A DNA stretch of 64,000 nucleotides from positions 1 to 64,000 of IMG/VR virus record IMGVR_UViG_3300036945_001096; one strand, written 5' to 3'. A program made the position numbers and the translations under genes. Origin of the DNA: a virus. This document shows, piece by piece, positions 47,972-56,851 of this stretch (within the stretch, counting starts at the first letter, position 1; each line of letters starts with the position of its first letter). The notes below the pieces were generated by a model that worked only from the letters and a program-made list of their open reading frames with translations, made no database searches and was not told where the DNA came from.

Positions 47972-48199
47972 ATGGGGTTCAATAAATTAGTTAAATTTCT
48001 ATTGGAGGGTGGTTTTAGAGCACCTATAGATACAAAAAGACCTGTAAAGGTTCCTAATATGCCTAATCATGGTACTGTGAACCCTCTTATTGGTAATAAG
48101 TCTACACCCTCTGCGTACAGTGGATTTAAAGGTGATAGACTAAATCCATCTATATCTACAGTAACATTCAGATTACCTAGAAAGAAGAAGAAAAAGTAG
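47972..48199 (+). CDS. small basic capsid-targeted peptide precursor (75 aa)
   Basis: Leader MGFNKLVKFLLE-GGFR, cut after Glu12. The remaining 63 residues are Pro/Asn/Ser-rich and end in RKKKKK, a strongly cationic tail suited to binding packaged DNA. Stands alone on the plus strand between two minus-strand operons, with its own perfect late promoter. Confidence 0.65.
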   Translation: MGFNKLVKFLLEGGFRAPIDTKRPVKVPNMPNHGTVNPLIGNKSTPSAYSGFKGDRLNPSISTVTFRLPRKKKKK

Positions 48200-48200
48200 T

Positions 48201-48764
48201 CTACTTTTTATAATAAAAAATGTGATTACCTATAATTACTGTTTGGTAGCCGCTTTTCTTTAGTTTTGGTCCCCACGTTGGCTTTACAGCTAGTGTATGG
48301 TAATACTCAGCACCTTTAGTATGGTTTGTTAAATCATCAGATGCAATTTTCTTAGCTATTGAAAAACTTTTTGGATCTTTTTTAGCAATAGAGTCTATAA
48401 CATCTTTTGTAGGTGCTATATTATTCCAGCATGAGAATTGCTTAGGTTCAGTACATATTTGAGATAGAGATTTTTTTTTCTTTTTAGATCTATTATGTAT
48501 AACCTCATTTACAGCCTCCATACCTTTCTTACCTTCACCTCTAGCTTCCTTATATAACGTAGCAGCAACAATATCTATATCTGTCGCAGTTTTGGAAGCC
48601 GTCCTATTACGTTGCGACTGTGCGATAGTTGCAGGCATCTGAAAATTTACACTCATATCTGAAGCTTTAGTGTAAGGTGTTAAAGCAGCTAGACCTGCTA
48701 ATCCTAATGCTTTTAGTTTAGTCTTGAGAGACTCATCCAATTTGTAATATGTAGAGAACTTCAC
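48201..48764 (-). CDS. SleB/CwlJ-like cell-wall hydrolase with capsid-targeting leader
   Basis: 187 residues. Leader MKFSTYYKLDE-S, cut after Glu11. Then a hydrophobic stretch and, from ~60, the hydrolase_2 pattern 'IVAATLYKEARGEGKKGMEAVNEVIHNR', 'QICTEPKQFSCWN' and 'GAEYYHTLAVKPTWG', with the catalytic-type Glu in YKEARGE. It cleaves peptidoglycan. The start is GTG, 5 nt after a perfect late octamer. Packaging in the head would let it act at DNA entry rather than at lysis. Confidence 0.8.
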   Translation of the reverse strand: MKFSTYYKLDESLKTKLKALGLAGLAALTPYTKASDMSVNFQMPATIAQSQRNRTASKTATDIDIVAATLYKEARGEGKKGMEAVNEVIHNRSKKKKKSLSQICTEPKQFSCWNNIAPTKDVIDSIAKKDPKSFSIAKKIASDDLTNHTKGAEYYHTLAVKPTWGPKLKKSGYQTVIIGNHIFYYKK

Positions 48765-48769
48765 AAATA

Positions 48770-48777
48770 TATTTATA
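48770..48777 (-). promoter_or_regulatory. T4-type late promoter TATAAATA (minus strand)
   Basis: TATTTATA on the plus strand; 5 nt before GTG 48764. Confidence 0.7.
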
Positions 48778-50404
48778 CGAATCTATTGAGAAAGTACTTA
48801 GGTAGATTACGGTTATTTTTAATAATAGCATCATATATACACGCATCTAACACATACGTTATACAATGATCATCCTTACTTCTAACACCTCTACCACATG
48901 CTTGTACAAAATTACAAAGCATTTTATCAGTGTACCATTGTTTATCCATTTCAAATAACTTCTTTATTCTTGCATCACCTAAAGGTGGAAATGCTGCTTT
49001 TACTATTATCTGGAATCTAGCTAAATCATCTTTAAAGTCAACACCAAATGCAACTGATGGGCTTACAACAACAGTAGGTTCTGTAGATTCTGCATGTTGT
49101 GTTAATAGCACTTCATTCTTCTGACCTTCAGATCTAAAAAGGAATCTCTTACCTTTTATTGAACCTTGCAAGTAACTAGTAATTGCCATCGAATGTGTAT
49201 GTATAATACCTTTATCGTTTTTATGTTTATCGCAAATAGCTTGTATTTGTTTAGCAATCGTAGGTAGATTATCTTTTAGATTGCCATGATTAAGCTTTAG
49301 CTTGGTATTAATAAAGATTGGAGCTTTAGCAGGATCAAAAGTACTATCAACCTCTACATACTTGTAATCAGTTATACCTAGAGTTTTAGCAAACGTCTTA
49401 TGGTCAATTATAGTAGCAGACATTAATAACACTTTATCAGCATGTTCAAATATATGTTTAGATAAAGTATCTACCTTTAGAGGTGTTAATTTAACGACCT
49501 TATCCTCTTTCTGTACTACATATTCACATTCGTGCCATGTGTCTAAAATCATTTTAATACTACCGTGTATACTTCTTAAATAATTAAGTTTAATTTTATC
49601 CGATTGAGCATTTTTATCGTTCTTCTTTGAAAGGAGTTTAGAAAGTAATAGATCAGCTTCCTCACTTACCGTAATGCATATATTATTAAGCCATTTTTGA
49701 ACTTGACTATAGTCTGTATGATTGATAAGAGGTGTTACTTTAGCTCCTGCTATTCTAAGCTTTTCAGGGTCAATCGTAGCTGAAAATTGACTAACCAATG
49801 TATCTTCCAATTCAGAAGCTTCATCACAGATGATAAATTGCTTCCTTTTTACATGACCTGGCAACGAAAGAAACATCTTATAATTTAAGATACCGAACCT
49901 ACTTGTCAGTATATCATTTCTCGCATTATAATAAGGGCACATGTTTTTTTGCCAACATGTCTCTTTTAATTTAGGTGTCAATAAGCATGGTGCGGTGTCT
50001 ACATCAAATTGATCATCTACTTGACATGTATAATTGGTTTTACCTTTTAAAATAGCATCTTCTTGAAATAGTTTTTGATACTGATCTTGAAGAGATTTTG
50101 TTATTGTTAATACAAAAGAACCGAAAGGTTCTTCTGCCATACAGTCAGGTTCATATTCATACGAACCATCGTATGTCTGTTTAAACGCATCATAACTTGT
50201 AATAAGCTGTTTAAATTCGGAAGAACATTCTGTAGAGTAATTACCTAATGTTTTAGATAAAAAACTCTTACCAGAACCCGTAGGTGCATTACATATTACA
50301 AACTTATTTTCTTCAAACGCTTTATCTATTTTTTCTAGGAGCGCTTGCTGCTGATTACTGGGTGTATAATTTTCGGGAAAGAAAGAGACTAGATTTTTTA
50401 ACAC
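48773..50404 (-). CDS. XPD/DinG-type Fe-S superfamily 2 helicase
   Basis: 543 residues. Walker A 'APTGSGKSF' near residue 40, DEAH-type box 'ICDEASELED' near 190, and between them four cysteines ('YTCQ', 'APCLL', 'ETCWQ', 'MCPYY') as in the 4Fe-4S domain of XPD/DinG. C-terminal motif VI is represented by 'QACGRGVRS'. Predicted 5'-3' DNA helicase in replication or repair. The promoter of the hydrolase gene overlaps its 3' end. Confidence 0.85.
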   Translation of the reverse strand: MLKNLVSFFPENYTPSNQQQALLEKIDKAFEENKFVICNAPTGSGKSFLSKTLGNYSTECSSEFKQLITSYDAFKQTYDGSYEYEPDCMAEEPFGSFVLTITKSLQDQYQKLFQEDAILKGKTNYTCQVDDQFDVDTAPCLLTPKLKETCWQKNMCPYYNARNDILTSRFGILNYKMFLSLPGHVKRKQFIICDEASELEDTLVSQFSATIDPEKLRIAGAKVTPLINHTDYSQVQKWLNNICITVSEEADLLLSKLLSKKNDKNAQSDKIKLNYLRSIHGSIKMILDTWHECEYVVQKEDKVVKLTPLKVDTLSKHIFEHADKVLLMSATIIDHKTFAKTLGITDYKYVEVDSTFDPAKAPIFINTKLKLNHGNLKDNLPTIAKQIQAICDKHKNDKGIIHTHSMAITSYLQGSIKGKRFLFRSEGQKNEVLLTQHAESTEPTVVVSPSVAFGVDFKDDLARFQIIVKAAFPPLGDARIKKLFEMDKQWYTDKMLCNFVQACGRGVRSKDDHCITYVLDACIYDAIIKNNRNLPKYFLNRFV

Positions 50405-50411
50405 CCGTTAA

Positions 50412-50756
50412 TTATATTTCAATTGCAGATAAAACCACTACAGAATTATATAATTTATTTTTCTTTTCTGGTTTATATAGCATTAACTTGAATTGCAAAT
50501 CTTCGTTCTCTGCAGCAAATTCTTCTACTTTATATGAGAACTTTAAACAATTATGCTCTTCTGTAATTTTAAAGGGATATGGAAGCTCTATAATCTTAGA
50601 TGTTGTACTGTGCTTGATAGTAAAATTAAGATAAAACTCTTTAAATCTGAATATTAAAAATTTACCTTCTTTCATAGGCTTAGCACCTTCTACAAAGATG
50701 CTTATCTTTTTTTGTAAAAAAGAATTGATTTTATTTTCTATTAGCGGGTCTATCAT
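50412..50756 (-). CDS. hypothetical protein (114 aa)
   Basis: Beta-rich middle (FRFKEFYLNFTIKHSTTSKI), no recognised motif. Overlaps the gene upstream by 4 nt, same operon as the helicase. Confidence 0.6.
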   Translation of the reverse strand: MIDPLIENKINSFLQKKISIFVEGAKPMKEGKFLIFRFKEFYLNFTIKHSTTSKIIELPYPFKITEEHNCLKFSYKVEEFAAENEDLQFKLMLYKPEKKNKLYNSVVVLSAIEI

Positions 50757-51133
50757 AGGTCCATATAATTGATTTTATCTTGCGCTGACATAGTATATAG
50801 ATTTTCGTTATAATGTTTCCAGAATGAATCATCTGCTTTTATTGTATTGAGAAGATTACAAGCATCCATATTTACCATTCTCCAATCTTGCATAAAGATG
50901 TCCCAAACCGGTAATAGATTTTTTGACTCTGCATTATATGGTAAACCATAAACTGGTGGTCTGTAGTTTAAGGATATTCTACCATTTGTTGAGTTTAAAA
51001 GATCATTACATAACGTACACATCATTTTCCTATACAAAGGGCGACCCGCTTTAGGTCTACGCCGTAAGAATTCTATCTCACAAACGTTAGACCTAAGCAG
51101 GTTTTTTAATGATGCTATAGTTACTTGCGGCAT
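50753..51133 (-). CDS. conserved phage protein with 'EFLRRRPKAGRP' motif
   Basis: 126 residues. 'VCEIEFLRRRPKAGRP ... RKMMCTLC ... LLNSTNGRISLNYRPP' resembles a conserved small protein of T4-like phages with an SH3-like beta-barrel (DUF2693 group from memory). Two Cys in CTLC. Function unknown. Shares one base with the gp31-like gene upstream. Confidence 0.55.
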   Translation of the reverse strand: MPQVTIASLKNLLRSNVCEIEFLRRRPKAGRPLYRKMMCTLCNDLLNSTNGRISLNYRPPVYGLPYNAESKNLLPVWDIFMQDWRMVNMDACNLLNTIKADDSFWKHYNENLYTMSAQDKINYMDL

Positions 51134-51537
51134 TACTCTTTCTTCTTACAAATACCGAAAAGTCTTTTTTCGTTTAGGAACATACCTTTCTTTAGAATAC
51201 CATGACCTTCTATTTCAATATTAGACACTGATACACCCTTATCATTTGGAAATATAACTATATCTCCAACTTTAGCGTATTGTGCATTAGGGCCAGCTAG
51301 AATAACTTTAGCTTTTCTCCATGCTTTAGTTAAAGTATTGGTCGGTACAAAGATACCACCTCTCAGGATTGCATCACCATGACCATCATCTGCTTCATCG
51401 ATAAATTCAACGAGTACAATGTCTTCAAACAAAAAAGACAACTTAAAGTCTTCGCCAAAACCAAAGTTACCATCACTATGTGATGTGAGATCGATAAGAG
51501 ATCTCTGTGTTTCTAGAATATCTACACTTAGTGCCAT
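51133..51537 (-). CDS. 31: GroES-like cochaperonin, gp31 type
   Basis: 134 residues. GroES fold features: 'LFEDIVLVEF' first strand, then a mobile-loop-like acidic/Gly segment (DEADDGHGDAILRGGIFVP), 'AKVILAGPNAQYAKVGDIVIFP', and final 'LNEKRLFGI'. T4 gp31 replaces host GroES so GroEL can fold gp23. The N-terminal ~25 residues are extra. Confidence 0.75.
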   Translation of the reverse strand: MALSVDILETQRSLIDLTSHSDGNFGFGEDFKLSFLFEDIVLVEFIDEADDGHGDAILRGGIFVPTNTLTKAWRKAKVILAGPNAQYAKVGDIVIFPNDKGVSVSNIEIEGHGILKKGMFLNEKRLFGICKKKE

Positions 51538-51542
51538 ATACG

Positions 51543-51899
51543 TTATATATTAGTCTCTTTTAATAGATCAACATACATATTATATTCTTTTTTACTCAAA
51601 AAGTCAGGTAATATTACTTCTTCCTCTTTTGTATCTTCTTTTTTAGCTTTTTTAATATAGTTTATTCTCTTAAACTTCAATCTAGGACATATGTTGAAGT
51701 AAAAATTGTAAGCCTCATGTTTATCAGAAAAGTGCTGGTACTTGTTTGCAGTATCATTTATGAATAATGTCATCTCACTACTATGAAAAGATAACCATCT
51801 ATTTAACATAAAAGGACTAAACTGTGACTCATCATCACAGTTTAGTTCAATTTTCTTTTTTGTAAATAGAATACTATTAAGTTGATCGAATATTGTCAT
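51543..51899 (-). CDS. 62: clamp-loader small subunit, gp62-like
   Basis: 118 residues. 'FSPFMLNRWLSFHS' and 'YQHFSDKHEAYNFYFNICPR' followed by a basic 'KFKRINYIKKAKK' match the pattern recalled for gp62 of marine T4-like phages (PYM/FxxNRxLS ... YxxY/F ... K). gp62 partners gp44 to load the sliding clamp. gp44 is not in the window. Moderate confidence because the match is from memory. Confidence 0.5.
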   Translation of the reverse strand: MTIFDQLNSILFTKKKIELNCDDESQFSPFMLNRWLSFHSSEMTLFINDTANKYQHFSDKHEAYNFYFNICPRLKFKRINYIKKAKKEDTKEEEVILPDFLSKKEYNMYVDLLKETNI

Positions 51900-51942
51900 T
51901 TTTTTTTATACAAACGACGATGAAATCTTAATAGGGTGACTG

Positions 51943-52530
51943 TTACACGATAACTTTCGTCGTGGCAATGAAAATATCGTCTGTCGTAGCGTAAAATACG
52001 TCGATAACGTCTTTCATAAACTGTTCAGCTTGTTCATCAGTAAGCTTAGTACTATATGCAAAGTTAGGAGCTTTTCTACCAGCATCGATATTGATACCAG
52101 TATGCCCTAATGCAATACCATCTTTAGAATATGTAATGCTAACACTACACTTACCAACCTTTTGCAATGAACCATCTGAACCTTCAAACTCATCATGCAC
52201 CATTAAGTCATCACCATCTACTTCAATGGGCTTTTTGAGATACTTTGATGATAGAATGTTTGCAATATATGTATTGAATAGTCTTTGAAAGGCTACTGCA
52301 CCAAATGCGTCGAGATTAGGAATCTCCCAACAGAAGTTTATTGCATCTTCACTATGAATATAGTCGTTATTAAGTAGATCTTCGCTATCGATAAGATTAG
52401 TAGTTACATCCATTTCACCACGAAATGCTACTATATTACCGATAGGTAATGTTTTCTTTCTAAAGTATTCATAAGCAAATCTCTTATGAATCAAAGAACC
52501 ATCGTATTTTTTGAGATTTTTAATGATCAT
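51943..52530 (-). CDS. DUF366 family protein
   Basis: 195 residues. Matches the DUF366 pattern from memory: 'YDGSLIHKRFAYEYF', 'GNIVAFRGEMDVT', 'EDLLNN...IHSEDAINFCWEI', 'VDGDDLMV', 'KCSVSITYSKDGIALGHTGINI', 'DVIDVFYATTDDI'. The family is found in bacteria, archaea and phages without an assigned reaction. Its place in a replication/morphogenesis operon gives no further hint. Confidence 0.65.
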   Translation of the reverse strand: MIIKNLKKYDGSLIHKRFAYEYFRKKTLPIGNIVAFRGEMDVTTNLIDSEDLLNNDYIHSEDAINFCWEIPNLDAFGAVAFQRLFNTYIANILSSKYLKKPIEVDGDDLMVHDEFEGSDGSLQKVGKCSVSITYSKDGIALGHTGINIDAGRKAPNFAYSTKLTDEQAEQFMKDVIDVFYATTDDIFIATTKVIV

Positions 52531-52550
52531 TCGTTATAATAATATCAGTT

Positions 52551-53522
52551 TCAATAAAAACCAGTCTTTAAACCCCCAAGAAATTTACTATTGAATTGTT
52601 CCATTACTTTCTGTGGTGTATACTGACTTACTAGTGCTTTGTATGTGCCAGGTATAAGCTTAGTCTTATCAAACTCTAGTAACATAGATAAACAACTAGA
52701 ATAATCGTCATACCAAAAACCTTTATCGCTTAACATATAACGGTGATTTTCATCGATACCTTGTGTTGATAGAATAACCGGTTTATCAAAGAATAAGAAT
52801 TCACCTATTGCAAGTCCAAACGTTTCTCCTTGCTGTCTGCCATGGATCATACAATCACACATAGATATAAAGTTTGACTTATGTTGTAAATTATATGTAC
52901 CTTCGATAAAAAATACACGTGGGTGATTAATAAACGGCCTTGTATTCATGAATACATAGTACAAATCCTGTCGCTTATTTAGTGACTCTACTACCGCTTG
53001 TATTGTGTAATAAAAATCAAATTCATCATAACCTCCGTGTCTACCCATTACTGTAGCTGTTTCAGGTATATTTAATTTCTGTCTTAAATTAGCATTAGAT
53101 GGTGGTAAGTCTACTATATAAGGTATATAGTTATCACTATCTTTACACATTTTTTGCGCTAACCACTGTGATATGTATACATATTTTTCACCGTGCGGTT
53201 CGTAGTGTTGAAATACAGCATGTATAAGATTTTTTGCATTGTTTACTGTCTTACCATCTACACCACCAGCTTTTACAATATAAATAAACTCTATATTTTC
53301 TTTTTTTAGAAAGGCATCAACCTCAGAAAAGTTATCATAGAGAAATACACGAGAAGGCCATCTTTCAATAAACTTCTTATACGCAGACATGTCTGCATTT
53401 TTATTTGAAATAATATAAGAGGTATTATTGAGTATTTGTTCGTTGTAATGCGCGTAGTCGTATAATGCAACATTAGTGCCGCGTAAATTTAACTCATTTG
53501 TGTGGAACGCTATTTTTTTCAT
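52551..53522 (-). CDS. GT-B-type glycosyltransferase
   Basis: 323 residues. 'LRGTNVALYDYAHYNE' N-terminal motif, then C-terminal 'GRQQGETFGLAIGEFLFFDKPVIL' as in GT4-like enzymes (E-x7-E type site). Overlaps the upstream gene by 4 nt. Last gene of an eleven-gene sugar operon; acceptor and donor unknown. Confidence 0.75.
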   Translation of the reverse strand: MKKIAFHTNELNLRGTNVALYDYAHYNEQILNNTSYIISNKNADMSAYKKFIERWPSRVFLYDNFSEVDAFLKKENIEFIYIVKAGGVDGKTVNNAKNLIHAVFQHYEPHGEKYVYISQWLAQKMCKDSDNYIPYIVDLPPSNANLRQKLNIPETATVMGRHGGYDEFDFYYTIQAVVESLNKRQDLYYVFMNTRPFINHPRVFFIEGTYNLQHKSNFISMCDCMIHGRQQGETFGLAIGEFLFFDKPVILSTQGIDENHRYMLSDKGFWYDDYSSCLSMLLEFDKTKLIPGTYKALVSQYTPQKVMEQFNSKFLGGLKTGFY

Positions 53523-54355
53523 TTATTTAAAAAATTTAAAATGCTTATACATCTTTTTGTATATGTATGTTTCTTAGCTAACTCAATACCGTTTTTAGTA
53601 ACCGTATCGTATTTGTTTACATCTAAAGGAAATAACGATACGATATCATCGACTGTTTTATACATAAGACAGTTTTCACCATGTTTAAATCCAAGATCAT
53701 ATAACGCAGGATTATCATCTGTAATAAGCAAAGAACCACACGCTATACTTTCAAAGTTTCTATAATTAGTATCATTAGATATATTTTTGTTAAAAGAAAT
53801 CTTAAATCGATTTAGTAGATCAACCATAGCGTCACCGAAAACTTCAAGATTTACGGATAAGTTAAGTCTCGATTTTAATACCTGTAAATAATGGCTACGC
53901 TCAACAGTAGCAACATGACCTACAAATCCTATAGGTATATCACGTCTTATCTGTTTATTATAGAATAATTCTTCATCAATTGCAGGTGGTAGCCATGCTG
54001 TATTAGACTTTGTACAAAAATCATGAACAGCTACAAACATAAAATCAAAACCTTTATCACGTACAATAGCTTCGTATGGTTCAATACCTCTAACATGGGG
54101 GTCTATTGCATAAAATATTTTATATGGTTTTTTATACTTCGATAGATTAGGTATCCAATTATCTCCGTAATTCTCACAACAGAGTATTAAGTCGAAACTG
54201 TCAAAGTCTGGAGTTTTATCGAAATTAGGGTGTCCCAATCCCCAGCTATACGCTTCATGTCCGAGCCGTTTGAATGCGCGTTCAAAACATAGACACTCTC
54301 TATACTTAACGTTTTCAATGTGTCTGCTATATTCTTGTATGATGAGTATCTTCAT
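53519..54355 (-). CDS. CgeB-like glycosyltransferase
   Basis: 278 residues. 'FYAIDPHVRGIEPYEAIVRDKGFDF', 'AWLPPAIDEELF', 'IGFVGHVATVERSHYL' and 'NFESIACGSLLITDDNPALYDLGFKHGENCLMY' are typical of the CgeB/DUF3880-Glyco_trans_1_2 group. Likely transfers a sugar; target unknown. Confidence 0.75.
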   Translation of the reverse strand: MKILIIQEYSRHIENVKYRECLCFERAFKRLGHEAYSWGLGHPNFDKTPDFDSFDLILCCENYGDNWIPNLSKYKKPYKIFYAIDPHVRGIEPYEAIVRDKGFDFMFVAVHDFCTKSNTAWLPPAIDEELFYNKQIRRDIPIGFVGHVATVERSHYLQVLKSRLNLSVNLEVFGDAMVDLLNRFKISFNKNISNDTNYRNFESIACGSLLITDDNPALYDLGFKHGENCLMYKTVDDIVSLFPLDVNKYDTVTKNGIELAKKHTYTKRCISILNFLNK

Positions 54356-54356
54356 A

Positions 54357-54890
54357 TTATTTTATAATCTCAATTAGGAAAGAAGGACATCCATCATCTG
54401 TAACTATTTTTATTTTTTGATTAAAATTGATACAGAATCTATCAACTGCTATTTTAATTTGATGGTGATAGTCATGACCCATTAGCAGACCTCCTGCTTT
54501 CACTACTCTAAACGAATCTACCATATCTTGATACACTGCTTCCTCTGTATGATCACCATCAACATATACAGCATCAAAATAATTTTCAGAGCAACTCTTT
54601 AAGAAGTTATGTGAGGATGATCTTACTATATGAATATTTGGTTTGTTTTTTACTTGGTGAAATAGCTGTAGATAAATCTCTTCCATGTTTTCTATTTTAA
54701 CATAGTTATTACCGTCTTTATCACCTGATCCCCAACTACCTTGCCATATATCGACTAGGTATAAATGTTCAGGTTGTGTTACTTGAATTATATACTTTGC
54801 AAACTCACCTCTAAATACACCAATCTCTGCTATAGTAGCGTTTTTCGGTACTAAATTTAGTAAATCGTTTCTTGTTTTTAATGTTTTCAT
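54357..54890 (-). CDS. class I SAM-dependent methyltransferase
   Basis: 177 residues. 'ATIAEIGVFRGEFAKYI' (SAM motif I), 'YLVDIWQGSWG', 'YFDAVYVDGDHTEEAVYQDM' and 'VKAGGLLMGHDY', a Methyltransf_24-type sugar or small-molecule O-methyltransferase. Embedded in the glycosyltransferase operon, so a glycan is the likely substrate. Confidence 0.8.
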   Translation of the reverse strand: MKTLKTRNDLLNLVPKNATIAEIGVFRGEFAKYIIQVTQPEHLYLVDIWQGSWGSGDKDGNNYVKIENMEEIYLQLFHQVKNKPNIHIVRSSSHNFLKSCSENYFDAVYVDGDHTEEAVYQDMVDSFRVVKAGGLLMGHDYHHQIKIAVDRFCINFNQKIKIVTDDGCPSFLIEIIK

Positions 54891-54933
54891 ATTTTAGATT
54901 TTTTTTACATTTTAGTATAACTTACTTAAAAAT

Positions 54934-56028
54934 TCAAGATTTGTTTAATATGTTTAAACTTAAATCTAATAACTTTTGTATCTCACACTTGATATGATAT
55001 TTGTCATATGCAAAATTGTAACATGCTTCAGTATTAAAATTATATTCCGTAATTGCTTTTGCTAACTCATCATTATCATTAGAACAAAAACCTATATTGG
55101 GATAGTTTACTAGCTCTGGTACTGCACCATGTAGTGAACCAATTACTGGTGTACCTTTTGATAAGGCCTCAATATTTGTTCTACCGAATGCTTCTGATGT
55201 TTTAGTAAGCATTGCAAATAATTTAGCATTCTTAAATGTATCTATATGTTCCTTACCTCTATTTAAATTACCTTTAAATTGAAAATTTGGTACTGTATCA
55301 GATAGAGCAATAAGTTTTTTTGCTAAGTTATCATCACCAGAACCGTATGCTACAAATTTTTCATTAGGTAGTCTCTTAGCAAGATTAACAAATGTATCTA
55401 GCCCTTTTCCTTCATACCCCCAACCAAGCCCAGCAACCCATAAAATATAATCTTGTTTTGTTTTTTGAAATTCAAATTCTGAATCATCTAAACCAACATG
55501 AAACCAAGTACTACGTTCTTTGACTTTACATATATTGTCATTTATTGCGGAGTCTTTAAATGTCAAATCATATATAAATTTAGAAATAAACCGATACGTA
55601 ATGTTTTGATGGTTTATAAATTTATGATCCTCCCATGGGCCAGAATCCTGCATTGTTGTGATAACCGGTATATTAATATCTTTAAGTATGAGTGCTGACC
55701 AGTGACCAACTGACCAAATTATATCTGGTTTTATGTCTGCACTTAATATAATGTCTTTAGCAGCTGCTGCAAAGTGGGTAGGATATATGTTTGATATACT
55801 CATTGGAGTATATCCTGTCTCTACAATATTAAATCCGTATGTTTTTGTTATCTCCCGTTTTTCTAAAATTTTCGGTACAATAACTGTAAATGATACAGTA
55901 TCTTTAAAGTGTTTATACAAACCTTTACAGAGATTTTCAATCGAAGCTTCTATACCACCATAACCTATATTTGGAAATTGCTGATAGTTGCAGCTACCTA
56001 ACACACATACTCTTAACGGTCTATTCAT
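54934..56028 (-). CDS. GT4-family glycosyltransferase
   Basis: 364 residues. 'YGGIEASIENLCKGLYKHF' N-terminal Gly-rich motif and 'EAFGRTNIEALSKGTPVIGSLHGAVPELV' C-terminal donor site, classic GT4/GT-B. NDP-sugar dependent transferase, probably in glycan assembly. Confidence 0.88.
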   Translation of the reverse strand: MNRPLRVCVLGSCNYQQFPNIGYGGIEASIENLCKGLYKHFKDTVSFTVIVPKILEKREITKTYGFNIVETGYTPMSISNIYPTHFAAAAKDIILSADIKPDIIWSVGHWSALILKDINIPVITTMQDSGPWEDHKFINHQNITYRFISKFIYDLTFKDSAINDNICKVKERSTWFHVGLDDSEFEFQKTKQDYILWVAGLGWGYEGKGLDTFVNLAKRLPNEKFVAYGSGDDNLAKKLIALSDTVPNFQFKGNLNRGKEHIDTFKNAKLFAMLTKTSEAFGRTNIEALSKGTPVIGSLHGAVPELVNYPNIGFCSNDNDELAKAITEYNFNTEACYNFAYDKYHIKCEIQKLLDLSLNILNKS

Positions 56029-56051
56029 TAATAATATAGATGTAATCGAGA

Positions 56052-56834
56052 TTAAATCAACTTTGATTTCCAGTAGTTGATATTAAGTTGTTCTAAATTT
56101 GCACTAGCAATAAAATTGTCTAGCAAAGATTGAGTAACTTCTGAAAAATCATTTACTTGTAAAATCGGTAGATTCCAATTTTCGTAGATATAGTTTTTGA
56201 TAACAATAGGTATGCATCCAACATATAAAGCCTCCCATGTTCTATGGCAATCTATACCGTTTCCAGGTGGAGATAGTACGAATTTATTTTGCGACATTCT
56301 TTCAATATATTCATTAAAAGGTATGTTAGAGTCATGGATATAACTAACGTTATTATTTTTGAGATTATCTATAATTCCTTTACGGTTTATATTAGTGATA
56401 TTCCAGTTACAGTATACGTTATTTGACTTATTATTGTTTTGTAATCGTTTAAAGTTTTCAGCAAACCAACTTGTCATGTAAACAGGTTCTAAATAGGCAC
56501 TCTTATGAGTTTTAAGACCTAACGGTATTGGTATGAGATCTGGATGCTTTATAGTGGGGTTTATAGCAAACCATTTTTTAATACAATGTGGTTTTATATT
56601 CCAACGAGATTCATCTATAGGGTAATCACTATGATGTGTAATTAGATTATATTTTTGTTTAGAGTCTTTAATATTACTAAACAGATATTCTATAAAATCT
56701 GTTTTGCAAAAAATAATAGCGTCTCTATTTAGAATCTCTGGGTTAAAGTATTTACCGTATGGTGGTATTATAGAATAATCGCAGATATCCTCGTAGTTAG
56801 CAGCGTTCAGAATATTGTTTATATGAAAATCCAT
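56052..56834 (-). CDS. exostosin-like glycosyltransferase
   Basis: 260 residues. 'KFVLSPPGNGIDCHRTWEALYVGCIPIVI' matches the GT47/exostosin-like and LPS-transferase signature 'lsPrGnG.D..R.wEAl..G.iPVv'. The N-terminal half is variable. Part of the packed sugar operon. Confidence 0.7.
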   Translation of the reverse strand: MDFHINNILNAANYEDICDYSIIPPYGKYFNPEILNRDAIIFCKTDFIEYLFSNIKDSKQKYNLITHHSDYPIDESRWNIKPHCIKKWFAINPTIKHPDLIPIPLGLKTHKSAYLEPVYMTSWFAENFKRLQNNNKSNNVYCNWNITNINRKGIIDNLKNNNVSYIHDSNIPFNEYIERMSQNKFVLSPPGNGIDCHRTWEALYVGCIPIVIKNYIYENWNLPILQVNDFSEVTQSLLDNFIASANLEQLNINYWKSKLI

Positions 56835-56851
56835 TATTGTTTAAAGAATTA

